This document shows positions 1 through 12,392 of a DNA stretch of 64,000 nucleotides, piece by piece; position 1 is the stretch's first letter; the number at the start of each line of letters is the position of its first letter. Where the stretch lies: contig CM055101.1 of assembly GCA_029204225.1 (NCBI GenBank), positions 42,866,927 to 42,930,926 of the forward strand. The letters run 5' to 3'. The notes beneath the pieces are model-generated. The model worked only from the letters and a program-made list of their open reading frames with translations. It was not told the origin of the DNA and did not search any database. The stretch is from Diphasiastrum complanatum. Its lineage: Eukaryota; Streptophyta; Lycopodiopsida; Lycopodiales; Lycopodiaceae. The position numbers were made by a program, and so were the translations under genes.

Positions 1-496
1 ACCCTGGACTGGCACACATGATACTTGGCATATTTTCCAGATGGCAGCAACTATGAGGAGATGCAGAAGTTTCAGTGAAGCTGTCCAATTGCATTTGAAA
101 TTGAATTAAGGATGGCTAAAATCACACATTTCAAAAAATTATTTCTAGGGTTTGACGTAAAAGTTGTCTTAATCAACATCCTTGCCAAAGGACCGATCTG
201 GGCAGAGGATTCCTACCAGGAAAAAAATCTAGAACAATCCTGCCACTCGAAACTACTTCAAGCTGGCCACACGACAACCTTGTCAATATCTGACTTTTCA
301 CTCTGCAAGGCAATAAAGAAATAAAAGATCACAATGATACACGTAGACTCGTCATACTCAGGTAATGTGTTACACCTTTGGAAGCTTGAAGACTAAAACT
401 AGCAACTAGGTCAATTCTGAATAGAAGAACGAGGACATTGGGCCATTGATGTTATGATGATTTTGCAGCAAAAAAATTCTTTGATTTCCATCATAC
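1..496. other. Intron/3' flank of the SDR gene, no exon recognised
   Basis: Both strands were read for a terminal SDR exon after CAG|GTATGA at 497. None has the expected short hydrophobic strand plus stop with a good acceptor. The 70-codon open frame at 112-324 on the plus strand matches nothing recognised. Confidence 0.5.
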
Positions 497-590
497 CTGG
501 TATGCTATAAATGCGACATTTGCTGCAATATCATCGGCTGTGAGAGCTGGAGCTTGAACACCCTTATGATTCCCAGCAGGACCTTCCCAC
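497..590 (-). CDS. SDR exon 4
   Basis: The acceptor is GGTGTAG|GTGGGA and the donor TACCAG|GTATGA, phase 0. It completes the split Trp codon of exon 3 and encodes a helix with LTADDIAANVAFIAYQ, typical of the SDR C-terminal third. Confidence 0.88.
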
Positions 591-3500
591 CTACACCAAA
601 AATCTCATCATTCAACACGGTCGACCTGTCAAACTCTAAGACTTTTTTACTTATGCATGTAAGAAGATCAATGGTCTCCTAATAACTCTGAGAAAGTAAT
701 AGGTGTATACTTCCTTTTGAAGCAAAACATCTTATGTGTAATTTTGATTCATCATCACTATGAGTAATCTAAATCAGGTTGATGAACAAAATTCTAGGTT
801 TCAATTCACACACTATAATGCATGGCATTTTACCAAAAGGTTTCTACAAGTCAGTGCCCAAGATTAAATGACTTCTTCTGGAACCTATTAACAAAAAGAA
901 ATCCAAAATTCATGTAAAATCTGCCTGCTGGACTTTCAATACGGTTGACAAATTGCTTTGCTACCTTCATTGAATCCCTTAGAAAGTATGGATACTCAGG
1001 TTTGGAGTTATGAACCTAAAACATACTTAAAAGAGCAATAAAAGCTATATACCATGGCGTTGCAATCACTCCAGGAAGAATAGTGGCAGCTTTAACACCT
1101 GTACCGCTGAGTTCAGCACGGAGGGACTCTACAAGACCCTGCACTGCAAACTTGCTTGCACAGTATACAGATTTCCCAGCAAAAGCTTGTACCCCGGCTA
1201 CACTGCTTATGACAATGATCTGACCTGATTTCCTTTCCTTAAGACCAAATCACAAACACAAACATGAAGAAGTGTCAGTTTTCAAAAAATTACTTAAAAC
1301 ATAATTTTTTCCCACAGCCTGCGATTGTCAAGATCTAGTGCATCAGCGCTTGGAAGAGACGGCATTAATGATGTCTCTGCAACTTTCCACTAAAGCCATA
1401 GCAGTGATCAATCTAAAAGTGCCTGATCACGATTTTCAAATTGAAGTATAGTCATCCTTTACAAGGAGGTATTGACCAACTACTTTGCCTTCTAGAAGAT
1501 TGACAAACAGCAACACAGCTAATGTCTTATTGAACGAGTGGTTACGTATTCTGCGACTTAAAGAGCAAATAACACATTCGCACTCGGGATTGACCTCCTC
1601 AAAAGGCCATTAATCTTTTACCTCTGTTATGTTGAAACAAGAACTAAACAAGCTGCAAGATGCCGCATGTTCTAAATATCTAACACCAATGTGATAGCAG
1701 CGTTTGAAATTCAAGGGCCATAAAACTTTATCATCATGTTGAGATAGAATACCAAAAAAGTAAAATAAGTATCACCACGAACACAGAAAAACTTGTGAAT
1801 AGTCTCAGAAATTGAAACCTTCATATGTGGAAGAATTTTCTTGAGCCAAAGGAAGACGCCTCGGACATTTGTGTTGAATACCAAGTCAAAGTTCTCTATC
1901 GACATATCCTCCAAAAGACCATGTCTACCAACACCGGCATTTAACACAGCAATGTCAATACCCCCTAATGCATGCAAGGCCTCTGAATAATGTCTTGCCA
2001 CATCATTCTCTTCCGAAACATCTCCAATTCCTTTCTGCACGACCTTCGCACCAGCTCCTATCAGTTTGAGAATATAGGAAGTTAGGAGGAGTATCGCAGC
2101 CTTGCAAATCGCAGCTAAGTAGTGATGTGTTGATCTCCCTTGACTACACTGATTAAGGACATATAAAATTGACAATTATAGACAATAATTCACAAAGAAA
2201 AACAAAGGGATTCATAGGTCATGAAAAGCTTTGCCTTTATGCTTTCAACATGCATTTCTTTGTACTCGTTTCCATCTTTTATTACTAAAAACATCTTTTA
2301 TTAATAAAAACAGGAAGTTCGTTAAGCATGGAAAGCATTTCAATCGTAAAGAGTAATAATACGAAACAAGCCAAGGATTTCATTTTAGAAAAATTTAGAA
2401 ATTATAAAATATTCGTTTTAATACCCAATCTATTTAAGAATGACACCTCAACTTCTAATAAATGTCACATTATGTTATCATTATCATGGAAAGATAAAAA
2501 ATTAAAAATAATATTAGGGTCTTCATAGAAGCTATTAATCAATTGTCATTATCAAGTTGATTCCATGGTCTCTATTTTTAGCTTTGTCACCATAGGTATG
2601 GTGGCTATTTGATATATGTTCACATGTACCGGGTTACTCAAGGTGATTTTGAGTATTAGAATGAGTTGTTTATTTTTATATTTTAAGTCTCTTAAAATGA
2701 ATTTTTTTTGTTTTATTTCTTTTTCAATGATTTATAAGTTTTGCATAGAATCAAAGGATTCTCCAAGAAGAACCTAGGCAATGCCATTAAGCTAAACAAT
2801 CAATTATTGATTGATGTCTAAATCATAGCCCTATATATATTATTTAGAGGCCCTTAGGGGACCCTTCTAGATATTAGGGCAACTTAGGGCTCTTGGGTCC
2901 CATAAAGACATGCTCCTAACTGGCCCAATACCTAAAGGTAGTAATAGCAAAAGGCTATTTCTAGTATATAACTACAAAGGCATGAGGACTAAACAATGAT
3001 GGTTCAAAAAATTCTAGATATAGCTATTCACTCAAATAATCTATTCCAAAAACATCAAGTCCCTTGTCTCTCAATGCCATGGAGGAAGTAATGCCCTGAC
3101 ACCATCCATTTCTTGACAAATGTGGAGTGGCGGCACCCTCTGCGAACCAAAGGGCTCATAACTATGCAACATGGAAGATTTAAGAATTGTGTTCTATAAT
3201 GCTTTCTAGCATTTTCACCTAAAGTACATATGTGAAAAGTCTTATTTGTCTTTCAAAAACACGTGCATGCCTGAGAGAACATGGTTGGACCTAAGGTGGT
3301 GTTGTTCGCAGAACAATGAGTCGAGCAGGAAAAGATAGATCAGAAGAGCTCCATAACAAAATTTTGGATCTGATTCTATCAATAATCCAATTAAAACGGT
3401 CTCTATTAGAAAGGGAGGCTCTCAAAGGAAAACCAAGATATCTGAAAATGATACCATGAGGAAGGACGCTGAGGCCTAAATCTTGGCAGTACCAGTCCGA

Positions 3501-4534
3501 AGGAACATCGTGGGAGAGAACAATGATATCAGGTTTTTGGCGATTAATCAAAGAGTCAGAGAAATCACATAAGCGAGCAAGCTCAATGAGGAGAAGGGAG
3601 GTAGAAAGGTAATGTAGCTCGATAATACATGTCAAATCATCAATAAAGAGTTGTGGGCCAAGCGGAACACCACGTAAAATGAAAGGACGAAAGGAGGGAG
3701 AGGAATTAAGCTTTTGAAGATGGAAAATAAGAGGTTCCGTAGCAAAAACAAAGAGGAAGGGAGAAAGAAGGTAACCTTGCATGATACATGAAGAGACCAG
3801 GAAAGAAGATGAAAGAACACCCTGGAAAAGGATGGAGGAGGCAAAAGCAAAAAGGGCTCTGATAAGCTTAGTGATATAGATAGGAAGCCCAAAAGAAGTG
3901 CAAGCAAGAAGATAATTCTAGCTAATGCGACTTTCTTTCATTCTAGCCAAGCATAAACATGAGCATAGTATATGAGTCTAGGATGGATATAGACTTGACT
4001 GGTGTTGCAAAGGTGATACTAACTGGTAGGCACCTCTATTCAAAACTAACATTATATGGTGGTGCCCACCAATGTAATTAATGCACCTTGAAAAAGACTA
4101 TTACATATCAAAAAAATTGATACAAGCAAAACTTAAAAATTAATATATCTCGTGGGTCAAAACTTGATACTAATATAAATATCCCCTAGGTCAAAACCAG
4201 CCTCATCAAGTATTGATGTAAGTATTGACTTAATTGATCCCCCAAAGGAAGAAAGAGACGGGGGTTGTTCCTAGTTCTATGATAGGTTTCTACTCACAAA
4301 TCAAGTATGATTTTTAATAGTATGATTGATATTTGGGTCTTATACATCTAAGCCAACAATAGTATAAACAAATTTTGCATCTCTAAATAATCTATTTCAG
4401 GCATTCCATGTTTTCATCTTCCCACACATGGTGACCTGGTGTATGTGCTTGAGATGGCTCACCCACCTACGTTTAGTTCTCTATGAACCCCCGGTTGATA
4501 ATACCAAGATGCATTCCCTATTTTTCAATAATTT

Positions 4535-4576
<42 letters not shown>

Positions 4577-7416
4577 TGAAACAAAATGTGTTTCAAAAAA
4601 CAAAAAGACACATTCTAAAACGGAACATGCTTATGTAAATATAATAATGGGGTACAATGATCAAAATTGACATTCAACGTTAACTATCAAGACTAAATTT
4701 CTAAAGCTTAATAGAACAAAACCACAACCATGATAAAAAAAATCCTTCATTTTTGCAAATTCAATCAAGGGTGCTGGCTCAATTGGTTATTTTGACATCC
4801 AAAGTTTCTTTGGTCTCAAGTTCGAGCCTCCCCTTGGAAACCAAGAAGCATTTTTGCAAATTCAATATGGAGGTTCTACATATGCACAACTTCCTAGTTC
4901 CTAGTTGGGAGTTCCCATCAATCAAGAACACAACTAGAGTTTCTTCATAAAATATTTTACAATGAGAGCTTACAAAGGCTTACTTAATGAACTAAAAGTG
5001 ATTAATGATTAACTAAGTTTCTTAATAAAATATTTTACAAAGACATACTTAATAAAGTGGATGATTATGTGAGTTGCTTAAGATTAGGCATAAGGGCATG
5101 ATGTACGATTCTTTATTTAATTAATCATTTGTTTATGTATGTCATCTGCAACCATGCATCTTCCATTTTTATTTTGTAGCTTGTTATATAAATTGCATAC
5201 TTTAACTTTGAATAAATGGCTTGTGCATATGTTATGTCTCCACGTAGAGTGCAGGAAACGGCTCTTGCTCAATGCTTCTTCTTTGGCTGGAACAATGGAC
5301 AAAGCTTGATGAGCCTAGGCACTTGGTACCCACAATTTGTCGATGGAAAATGACCAATTGAGCAGGTTCAGCCTAAGAGTTACACATTCCCAGCTCTTTT
5401 GGAGATGGGTTTGCCAATGCTACAAACAATCATGTTTGTGACATAAGATTTGGACGATTTTCAAAAAATCACGCCTATATTGCTTAGGTTCTTACAGGAT
5501 AGGGTAATTCTCGTTTATATAAATCTTTCATATAACAAAAGATGTGGGTGCCAATTGATAGGCAACAATTTTCCATTTGCGCAAACACCCTGGTTTTTTT
5601 TTCGGTATTTTGGAGAGAATTATACAACATAAAACCCTCCCATATGAGCCCCGGACGTTACCCCTTGTAAACCCCATGGCTTCACGGAACAAACGGAACA
5701 ATTAGCAACCAAATTTTAACGCGAGCTCATTATGGACAACTCCTGTAATAGAACCACGGTGAAATAGGGTTTGCAAATTTTTTATGCCGTGGAAAGTCCC
5801 TGCTTCCACTGTACTTTTACAATCGTCACATTTCTTGCATTGGAGGATTTTTTTAAAACAAAACCAGCTATAACTAAATTGATCAACCGCTTAATTTTGT
5901 TATGGTAATAAAAGAACTTAACTATAGCTGTCATGATACGGTTATTCGTAAATATATGCTTCCAAGATCTTGTGGCTGCGACAATAACAAATCACTAATC
6001 TAGGCATCCGAGGACAAACATTTCATGTCCCGTAGATTTACATGGAACAAAAGCTATATTCACAAAAACCGGTTATATAGCCAAATTGATCAACAGCTTA
6101 AATTTGTCATTATTTTAACAGAACAGAAGTAGATTGGCACGCAATAAGAGCTATTAGGCTGGCTACGACAAAACCGGTTCGAGCCAAAGAAAAACAGCCG
6201 CTTAAATTTGTTAAAATCATGAAGGTACAGAAGCTTTAGCTGTCATAAATAGATGCATCCAGGATATTATGGCTGCCAAACACTAATCCAAGCATCTTGC
6301 TAATTACGAGATTTATGTCTGGTAAATTGGCATATAATAGAAGCTTTATGTACAAACTGGCTAGAACCAGATCGATCACCCGCTTAAAGTTGCCTTTATT
6401 TGAAAAGGAACAGAAGCTTTTGTCACGACATGGTTATTTGTAAGTATATATGCTTTCAGGATCTTATGGCTGCTTAATTAACAAATCACTAATTTAAACA
6501 TCCGTTTCGTGTCTGATATATTGGCATACAATAAAAGCTATTTCTTACCGACAACAAAGCCGGGTAGAGCCAAAATGATCAACCGCTTAAATTTGTTATT
6601 ATCGTAAAAGGACAGAAGTTGGCTGTCGTAAACAGATGTCCAGGATCTTATGGCTGCTTAATTAACAAATTACTAATCCAAGCATATTTCTACTTACAAA
6701 CGTTTCATGTCTGGTAAATTGGCATAAACTTAAAGCTGTTTCTTAGCTACAACATAACTCTGTAGAGCCAACATATTCAACCGCTTAACTTTGTTATTAT
6801 CGTAAAAGGACAGAACTGTGGCTGTCATAAACAGATGCTCCCAGGATCTTATGGCTCTCTAAAAAACAAATCACTAATCCAAGAATCTTGCTGATTACGA
6901 AAATTTCAAGATAAATTTCATGTCTGGTAATAGGGCCTAGAATAAAGGCTATATGTACAAAACTGGCTAAAGCCAGATTGATGAACGAATAATGCTTAAA
7001 TAACCACTCAATAATTAAACAAACGGTTTGCTATTTATGAACATTTCATAATCCGTAATTGCCATACGGTTGAAGCTATATAGCTCTGATATGTATTTGT
7101 TTGAAGATGCTTCCAGAATATCATGGCTGCTTCAATAACAATTACTAATCCAAGCATCTTGCTGATAACTCCAATGACAAACCACTAATCCAAACGTCTT
7201 GCTAGTTAGGAACATTTCATGTATGGTAAAATGGCAAACAGAAAAAGCACGAATGAGGCGGGAGTGTGATAGCAGACCAAGACAGATATCGGCCGTTTGC
7301 GAAAGCCTGGCTGCATCGCGCCCCGTAATGTAAAGCCCGTGTCCATCACCAGCAAATTTCAATGCAACTGCCTGTCCAACTCCGCTCGATGCTCCCGTCA
7401 CAAGAACTCGCTTCAT
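497..7416 (-). CDS. Classical short-chain dehydrogenase/reductase gene (4 exons seen, 3' end missing)
   Basis: This gene encodes an NAD(P)-dependent oxidoreductase of the classical SDR family; the substrate cannot be told from sequence. Four minus-strand exons (7278-7416, 1819-2057, 1053-1237, 497-590) join with GT-AG borders and matching phases (1, 0, 2), giving 219 residues from the ATG at 7416. Residues 7-14 are the TGxxxGxG cofactor loop (TGASSGVG). NAG lies at 86-88, the structural Asn at 110, and the catalytic Ser138-Tyr151-Lys155 in ISSVAG and YCASK. Classical SDRs are usually about 240-260 aa, so only some 20-40 residues are missing. No convincing last exon was found in 1-496, so it probably lies left of the window. 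Intron 1 is 5.2 kb and full of repeats. No signal or membrane segment is visible. Family assignment is secure; function is open. Confidence 0.9.
1053..1237 (-). CDS. SDR exon 3 (catalytic Ser-Tyr-Lys)
   Basis: The acceptor is CTTAAG|GAAAGG and the donor CCATG|GTATAT, phase 2. It contains ISSVAG and YCASK, with the Tyr 13 residues after the second Ser, which is the canonical SDR spacing. It ends in the PGVIATPW segment that follows the active site in classical SDRs. Confidence 0.93.
1819..2057 (-). CDS. SDR exon 2
   Basis: The acceptor is TGATAG|GAGCTGG and the donor ATGAAG|GTTTCA, phase 0. It encodes 79 full codons with GGIDIAVLNAG (NAG motif) and NTNVRGVF (structural Asn). The 239 nt length fits the phases on both sides. 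Confidence 0.92.
3291..3905 (-). pseudogene. LINE (non-LTR) reverse-transcriptase fragment
   Basis: One open frame of about 200 codons without start or end lies inside SDR intron 1. It shows the plant L1-type RT order: a QGVLS region, then MQGYLLSPFLFVFATEPL (equivalent of the G-x-PLSPLLF motif), FIDDLT at the catalytic FADD position, and RYLGFPL (the conserved K/RYLGVPL motif). The frame extends upstream of the Met at 3782 to an in-frame stop near 3938. The FADD Ala is replaced by Ile, and the endonuclease and RNase/zinc parts are missing, so it is a dead 5'- and 3'-truncated copy. The minus orientation matches the host gene. Confidence 0.82.
4539..4573. repeat. (TA)n microsatellite
   Basis: An uninterrupted run of about 17 TA units lies in SDR intron 1. 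Confidence 0.95.
4748..4866 (+). mobile_element. Short tRNA-derived retrosequence (SINE-like) with 18 bp target duplication
   Basis: An 83 bp insert (4766-4848) sits between two identical 18 bp direct repeats, catttttgcaaattcaat, at 4748-4765 and 4849-4866. Inside are a pol III box A-like TGGCTCAATTGG (4775-4786) and a box B-like AGTTCGAGCC (4819-4828), spaced as in tRNA genes. There is no 3' CCA and no clear cloverleaf acceptor stem, so it is not a working tRNA. The box spacing and long target duplication point to LINE-driven retroposition. Confidence 0.75.
5880..7230. repeat. Degenerate tandem repeat array, ~190-200 bp unit
   Basis: The block CCGCTTAAATTTGTTA recurs in diverged form near 5889, 6092, 6198, 6383, 6581 and 6783. 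A second anchor (AGGATCTTATGGCTGC-like) recurs near 5965, 6261, 6459, 6642, 6843 and 7113. Between them come CACTAATCCAAGCATC and CATTTCATGTCTGGTAAATTGG in each unit. Spacing is mostly 183-204 bp with indels. The array ends within 60 bp of SDR exon 1. Confidence 0.8.
7278..7416 (-). CDS. SDR exon 1 (start codon, cofactor-binding loop)
   Basis: ATG at 7416-7414. The exon encodes residues 1-46 plus one base, including the first beta strand and the glycine-rich TGASSGVG loop. The donor is CTTG|GTCTGC at 7277, phase 1. An open frame continues past the donor but loses SDR similarity, which supports splicing here. Confidence 0.9.
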
Positions 7417-8700
7417 CGCTCTCGATGGTCGTCGTCGTCTTCGTCTTCTTCTTTTATTATTCGACCTCCAGTTGTCAGATTTTTCTATTATAATTTTTCC
7501 TCACCCACAAATCAGACCTTAAATCATCCATTACAAATTATAAGCCTCAAGGCCCATGAGCCTCAAGGCCCTGCCCTTAAAGTACATGCCACCTTCTTCC
7601 ATTTCTAAAAGGCCCATTCAACGCTCGCCACATGTCTTCACGACCTGCTATAGCATATCTCAACTACTCGCAAACTAGGGCCATGTAGCACGTCTCGAGT
7701 AAAAAAATGGCCACTAGATGCTACCTCGCTGAATTTCTTAAGCCCATAAGTTTTCCGTAACGAGCAAATGTGGCTTGTTTTGCTTATTTTCATACTTCTT
7801 GAAAAGTAGAATGTGCGTACGCTAATGACATCATGACAAAGGAAAAAAGTAAGATGATTTTGTTTTTTAGAGACAGATTTCATTGTTTAGATGATGATTT
7901 TTGTTTCATAATGGTCTTCACAAAAATGCGAATGTGCTCATTATGCAATGGAAGTAATGACATTATGCGCAATAAGGACTCCTTATTGAGCAAAATATAC
8001 TCCTTTGTTAATATAGATTGCACAAAGCACCATCTTGTGGAAGCCTCGAGCTTCCCAAACACTCATAGATGCAAGGTCCCTCAACGTGACGTGTTGCAAA
8101 TATGTTGGTTGTTCAGGTTGGCACATTCTAATCCAATCCATAATCTCTCACATGGGACTGAACGTATATTTCAAACCATTGACAAACACCATCTTGCGAT
8201 TGGTGCAAGGGTTAACCCCTCACACAAACACCTAAGTGTCTTTAAGCAACTTTCATAGGCCAATGCTCACAATAAGCTTATAAATTGTTGAAACCATTTG
8301 TTGAAAATTGGCATTCCACCTCCTTGTTTGACATTTCATGAGTTTTAAACAACAAAAAATGCACTAGAATTAGTCATATATTTCAAATTTATAAGATTTA
8401 AACTAGTATTTAACCTCTTTCCTTCAAGTGCTTACAAGTTTTTTCTAGTGTTTGAAAGAAATTTAAGAGTGTATACACGGGTATCGAAGAAATTATTAGA
8501 TTGTATGTTGACCTATAACCATCTTTGAATAATTTTGGGTGGGGCCATGTTCTAAGGCCGTTTCACCCTAAAAGGACCGCTTTTTTGGGCGATTACCCAA
8601 GGGTGGAAGGACCGTGAAAGGCCACCTTCCCCATCATGAACATTGTTTTTTTCCCTTGTTGCAATAGAATTCTTTCAACATGCACCTTCCAAACAAAATG

Positions 8701-8735
8701 TGCATGTAAAAAAAGGTAAAATATTTTTACATGCA
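8701..8735. repeat. Perfect 12 bp-stem hairpin
   Basis: TGCATGTAAAAA (8701-8712) is the exact reverse complement of TTTTTACATGCA (8724-8735), with an 11 nt spacer. It may be a MITE remnant. Confidence 0.7.
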
Positions 8736-9112
8736 CCTTCCGATGACTGAGAGGTGCCTTCAAAAACTAGTTCTTTTCCAAAAAAAAATCTAACAAATCT
8801 GATATCGATGAGTTGGTAGCAATTCCGTTGGAGAAAAATGAAATTTGATTTTACAATCCAAAAAGTACCTACCACGGTGTGAATGAATATGGGACGAGTG
8901 ACGTCATCTTCGTTTTTTGTGCAAGGTGCATGCACTTTAAGCCTTGGTCCCCATCAACTACCTACCCTCTTGTACTTTGCACCTTTGCTTTTTTGCAAGG
9001 TGGATGGACTATAAGCCTCTGTCTCCATCAACAACAAGTACTATTTTATAGGCTTGGACACAATCTTGCCATGTAATTCTTATTTTTTAATTTGAATATT
9101 AAAAGAGACGTT

Positions 9113-9284
9113 CATATCATATTCACATAGCTCTATACCTTTCTCATTGGGCATATCATATTCACATAGCTCTATACGTTTCTCATTGGGCTTCGAGTAC
9201 TTTCATATGGTCTTGAGAAGTTTACATAGCTCTATACCTTCCTCATTGGGCTTGGAGTACTTTCATATGGTCTTGAGAAGTTTA
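9113..9284. repeat. Compound short tandem duplication
   Basis: A 39 bp unit starting CATATCATATTCACATAGC occurs at 9113-9151 and 9152-9190. A partly overlapping ~60 bp unit (TACTTTCATATGGTCTTGAG core) then occurs at 9191-9224 and 9251-9284. Copies differ by one or two bases. Confidence 0.85.
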
Positions 9285-10502
9285 CTTGTCGTGTAGTCTA
9301 GGAACTCTATATGTCTATGGTTTTACCTCTAGTTGTTTTCTTTGGTTGATTCATACATCCAAATTTCATGGGATGACAACAACAAAAACCATAAAACAAA
9401 TAACGTAATAGAATATTTTGCATGCCCACCTTTTAAAAATGTTGACTTTTGCTCCACAGCCTTATCTTTTGATGATGCATCATTTCGTTCGATATCAAAG
9501 GCTCGTAGTTTTAAATTAAGGAGAAACTCAAGCATCTTGGAGTTTTGGTAATGTGGGAAGGAGTTGATCAAAGAACCTGCCGTAGGGTTAAGGAAACATT
9601 AATCACATGACTTAGCAAATATGAATGGTCACATCTATATAGAAACAATTTCAAATTTTTTTTTGATGAGCTTGCTCCTATGGTCATATAGGGATTTTGT
9701 AAGTTTACAACGATAAAAGTTGTCATGAAATTCATGTTAATGCACACCAACTCTAGAACATATCAACATTTTTAGTACTCATACGTGTTTAACATGAATG
9801 GCTCATATTTTTCATTTACTATGTACATGAAGAACATGTGTGTACAAGATTTTTTTATATTTCTGGTAGTCAAAGTATTGGTCAAAATGTGCAAGTGCAC
9901 ATTTTCAGTGTCAACAACCCAAATCGTTCATCATTTTACATTCTCGATTATGCAATGGTGTGCTACTAGAATTTCACCACAAGGAGGAGCATATTACTAT
10001 CGTAGCTAGAACTCATTAACAAACTTCAACCCATCTCTAGAACAGAAGAAGGTATATTTAATTATTGATGCTTGAACTAATTATCACATTTCAATCACTA
10101 TGTGATGATCTTGCTAAAACTTCACTATAACTAGAAACATATTATTGTGATTAGAGCACATAATCACACTTCGACCCACCTTCGAGATCAAGAACACAAA
10201 ATATGTTGCTGTAACTAGAGCGCATAACACATTTCAACCCATTTTTGTGATCAAGAAGATAAACTAGGCTTCACAAATGAATCCCATGATCATATGCTTT
10301 GAAAAACTTCATGTGATAAGCTCAAGATTTAAGAACCAACAATTAGCTTCTGAATGCAACAACAATCATTGCTCCAACAAAAGCAAACAACTAAGTATGA
10401 AACAACTTGTGAGCATTCGAAAACACTAACATTGGTCATCCCTAGCCTATGATAACTTCCTTGAAATCCAATTTTTTACAATTGTAGCCATTAGAATCAA
10501 AT

Positions 10503-10505
<3 letters not shown>

Positions 10506-10587
<82 letters not shown>
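10506..10587. repeat. (GA)n microsatellite, 82 bp
   Basis: An uninterrupted GA run. No LINE 3' end is recognisable beside it. Confidence 0.97.
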
Positions 10588-10589
<2 letters not shown>

Positions 10590-10914
10590 TTGGAATTTAT
10601 TTAATAAATATCTAGAAAGCTAATGTATAGTTTCCTTGTATAGTTTCTATTTACTTCAACAGTTTTTAAGATCTACATAATTACATTAAAATTTTGGCAA
10701 TCTACAAAATAACAAACAATTCAACACAGTTGAAAAATGCCAATTGGCATTTACTACATAAATACACATTTAAAAAAAAAAATTGGAAATAGCCTATTCG
10801 GCCTTGAAACACACCAATCAGCATTCCCACTTCTTCTAAAGACACTAATTTGCATTCCTATAACATCCTTTTGTCAATATACATCTTTTGGACACATCGA
10901 TCAACATTTAAAAG

Positions 10915-11652
<738 letters not shown>

Positions 11653-11653
11653 G

Positions 11654-11670
11654 TATCCCCCCACCAAAAT
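11654..11670 (-). other. Polypurine tract of element A
   Basis: The minus strand reads TTTTGGTGGGGGGATA directly before the LTR start. It matches B's tract (TTTTGGTGGGGGATA) at 19518-19532 and marks where plus-strand DNA synthesis starts in gypsy elements. Confidence 0.8.
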
Positions 11671-12392
11671 TGGTCGTCCCACGACACCTCGTGAGAGTCT
11701 TTATTTCAGGCTTTCGTTAGCCTCACGCTTTCAGCCTCTATAGTTTACTTGCATGCTGAAATTACAAAACCAAGAAACAAGAAAGGTAATCCACATCTGC
11801 ATTCCACAAACAAGAAAGTAAGCAAGAGATCTAACTACTCCACAAACACAAAAGGAAATCAGAACATGCTCATAGAAATTTCACTCAAGAAGATTGCCAT
11901 AAACAAGGAGCTTTACAATCATCAAGAACTCGTGGAAGATCTTCATTATTCACTCAAGAGCAATTGACAATACAATCATAGCTCCCTCACAAGAGAGAGG
12001 GGCCCTTAAATAAGCAAGAAGGCTGTCCATGTGGAGCCCAAGTGGCAATTCCACTAATTTGGAAAATACAAGTGGAATTTGCCCTTCCACTAGAGGTCAC
12101 CATCAAAAGGTGGCTCACTCTAAATTATTTAAGGGGGTCTACGCTTATTTACAATGCCTATGAAATATTACTAGTTCCTACATGGTCATTCCTTCTCTAG
12201 AATTCACCATGTAGGCTCACATGAATAATAACTGTCACCCTAGCTGGTAATCCTCGGCTCTCATGCTCGGCTCTTAGCTTCCTCTGCTCTCCTCCTTCTG
12301 AGACCTCCTCGGTCATGCATAAGAGATAATCTGTGTCTTCAGCTTGGCTCGGCATCTGGGGATTCCCTAGAATCTCCTAACATTATCCACCC

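Larger units (their letters stand above)
7617..10505. other. Anonymous non-coding region upstream of the SDR gene
   Basis: No protein family is recognisable. It contains several short open frames on both strands (for example 7833-8258 plus), a 12 bp-stem hairpin, a small tandem duplication, and weak ~63 bp repeats around 10150-10260. The SDR promoter must lie at its left end or in 7417-7616, but no TATA element was placed with confidence. Confidence 0.6.

Noticed and set aside
1..110. Terminal SDR exon at the window edge
   Set aside because: The minus reading has no typical C-terminal strand and no clear acceptor.
112..324. 70-codon plus-strand frame as a small gene
   Set aside because: It lies in the 3' region of the SDR gene on the opposite strand with no family features.
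3632..3907. 91-codon hydrophobic frame on the minus strand
   Set aside because: It is a shifted-frame shadow of the LINE RT, whose motifs lie in the other frame.
4766..4848. Functional tRNA gene
   Set aside because: Box A and B are present, but no acceptor stem pairing or anticodon arm could be drawn, and target duplications show retroposition.
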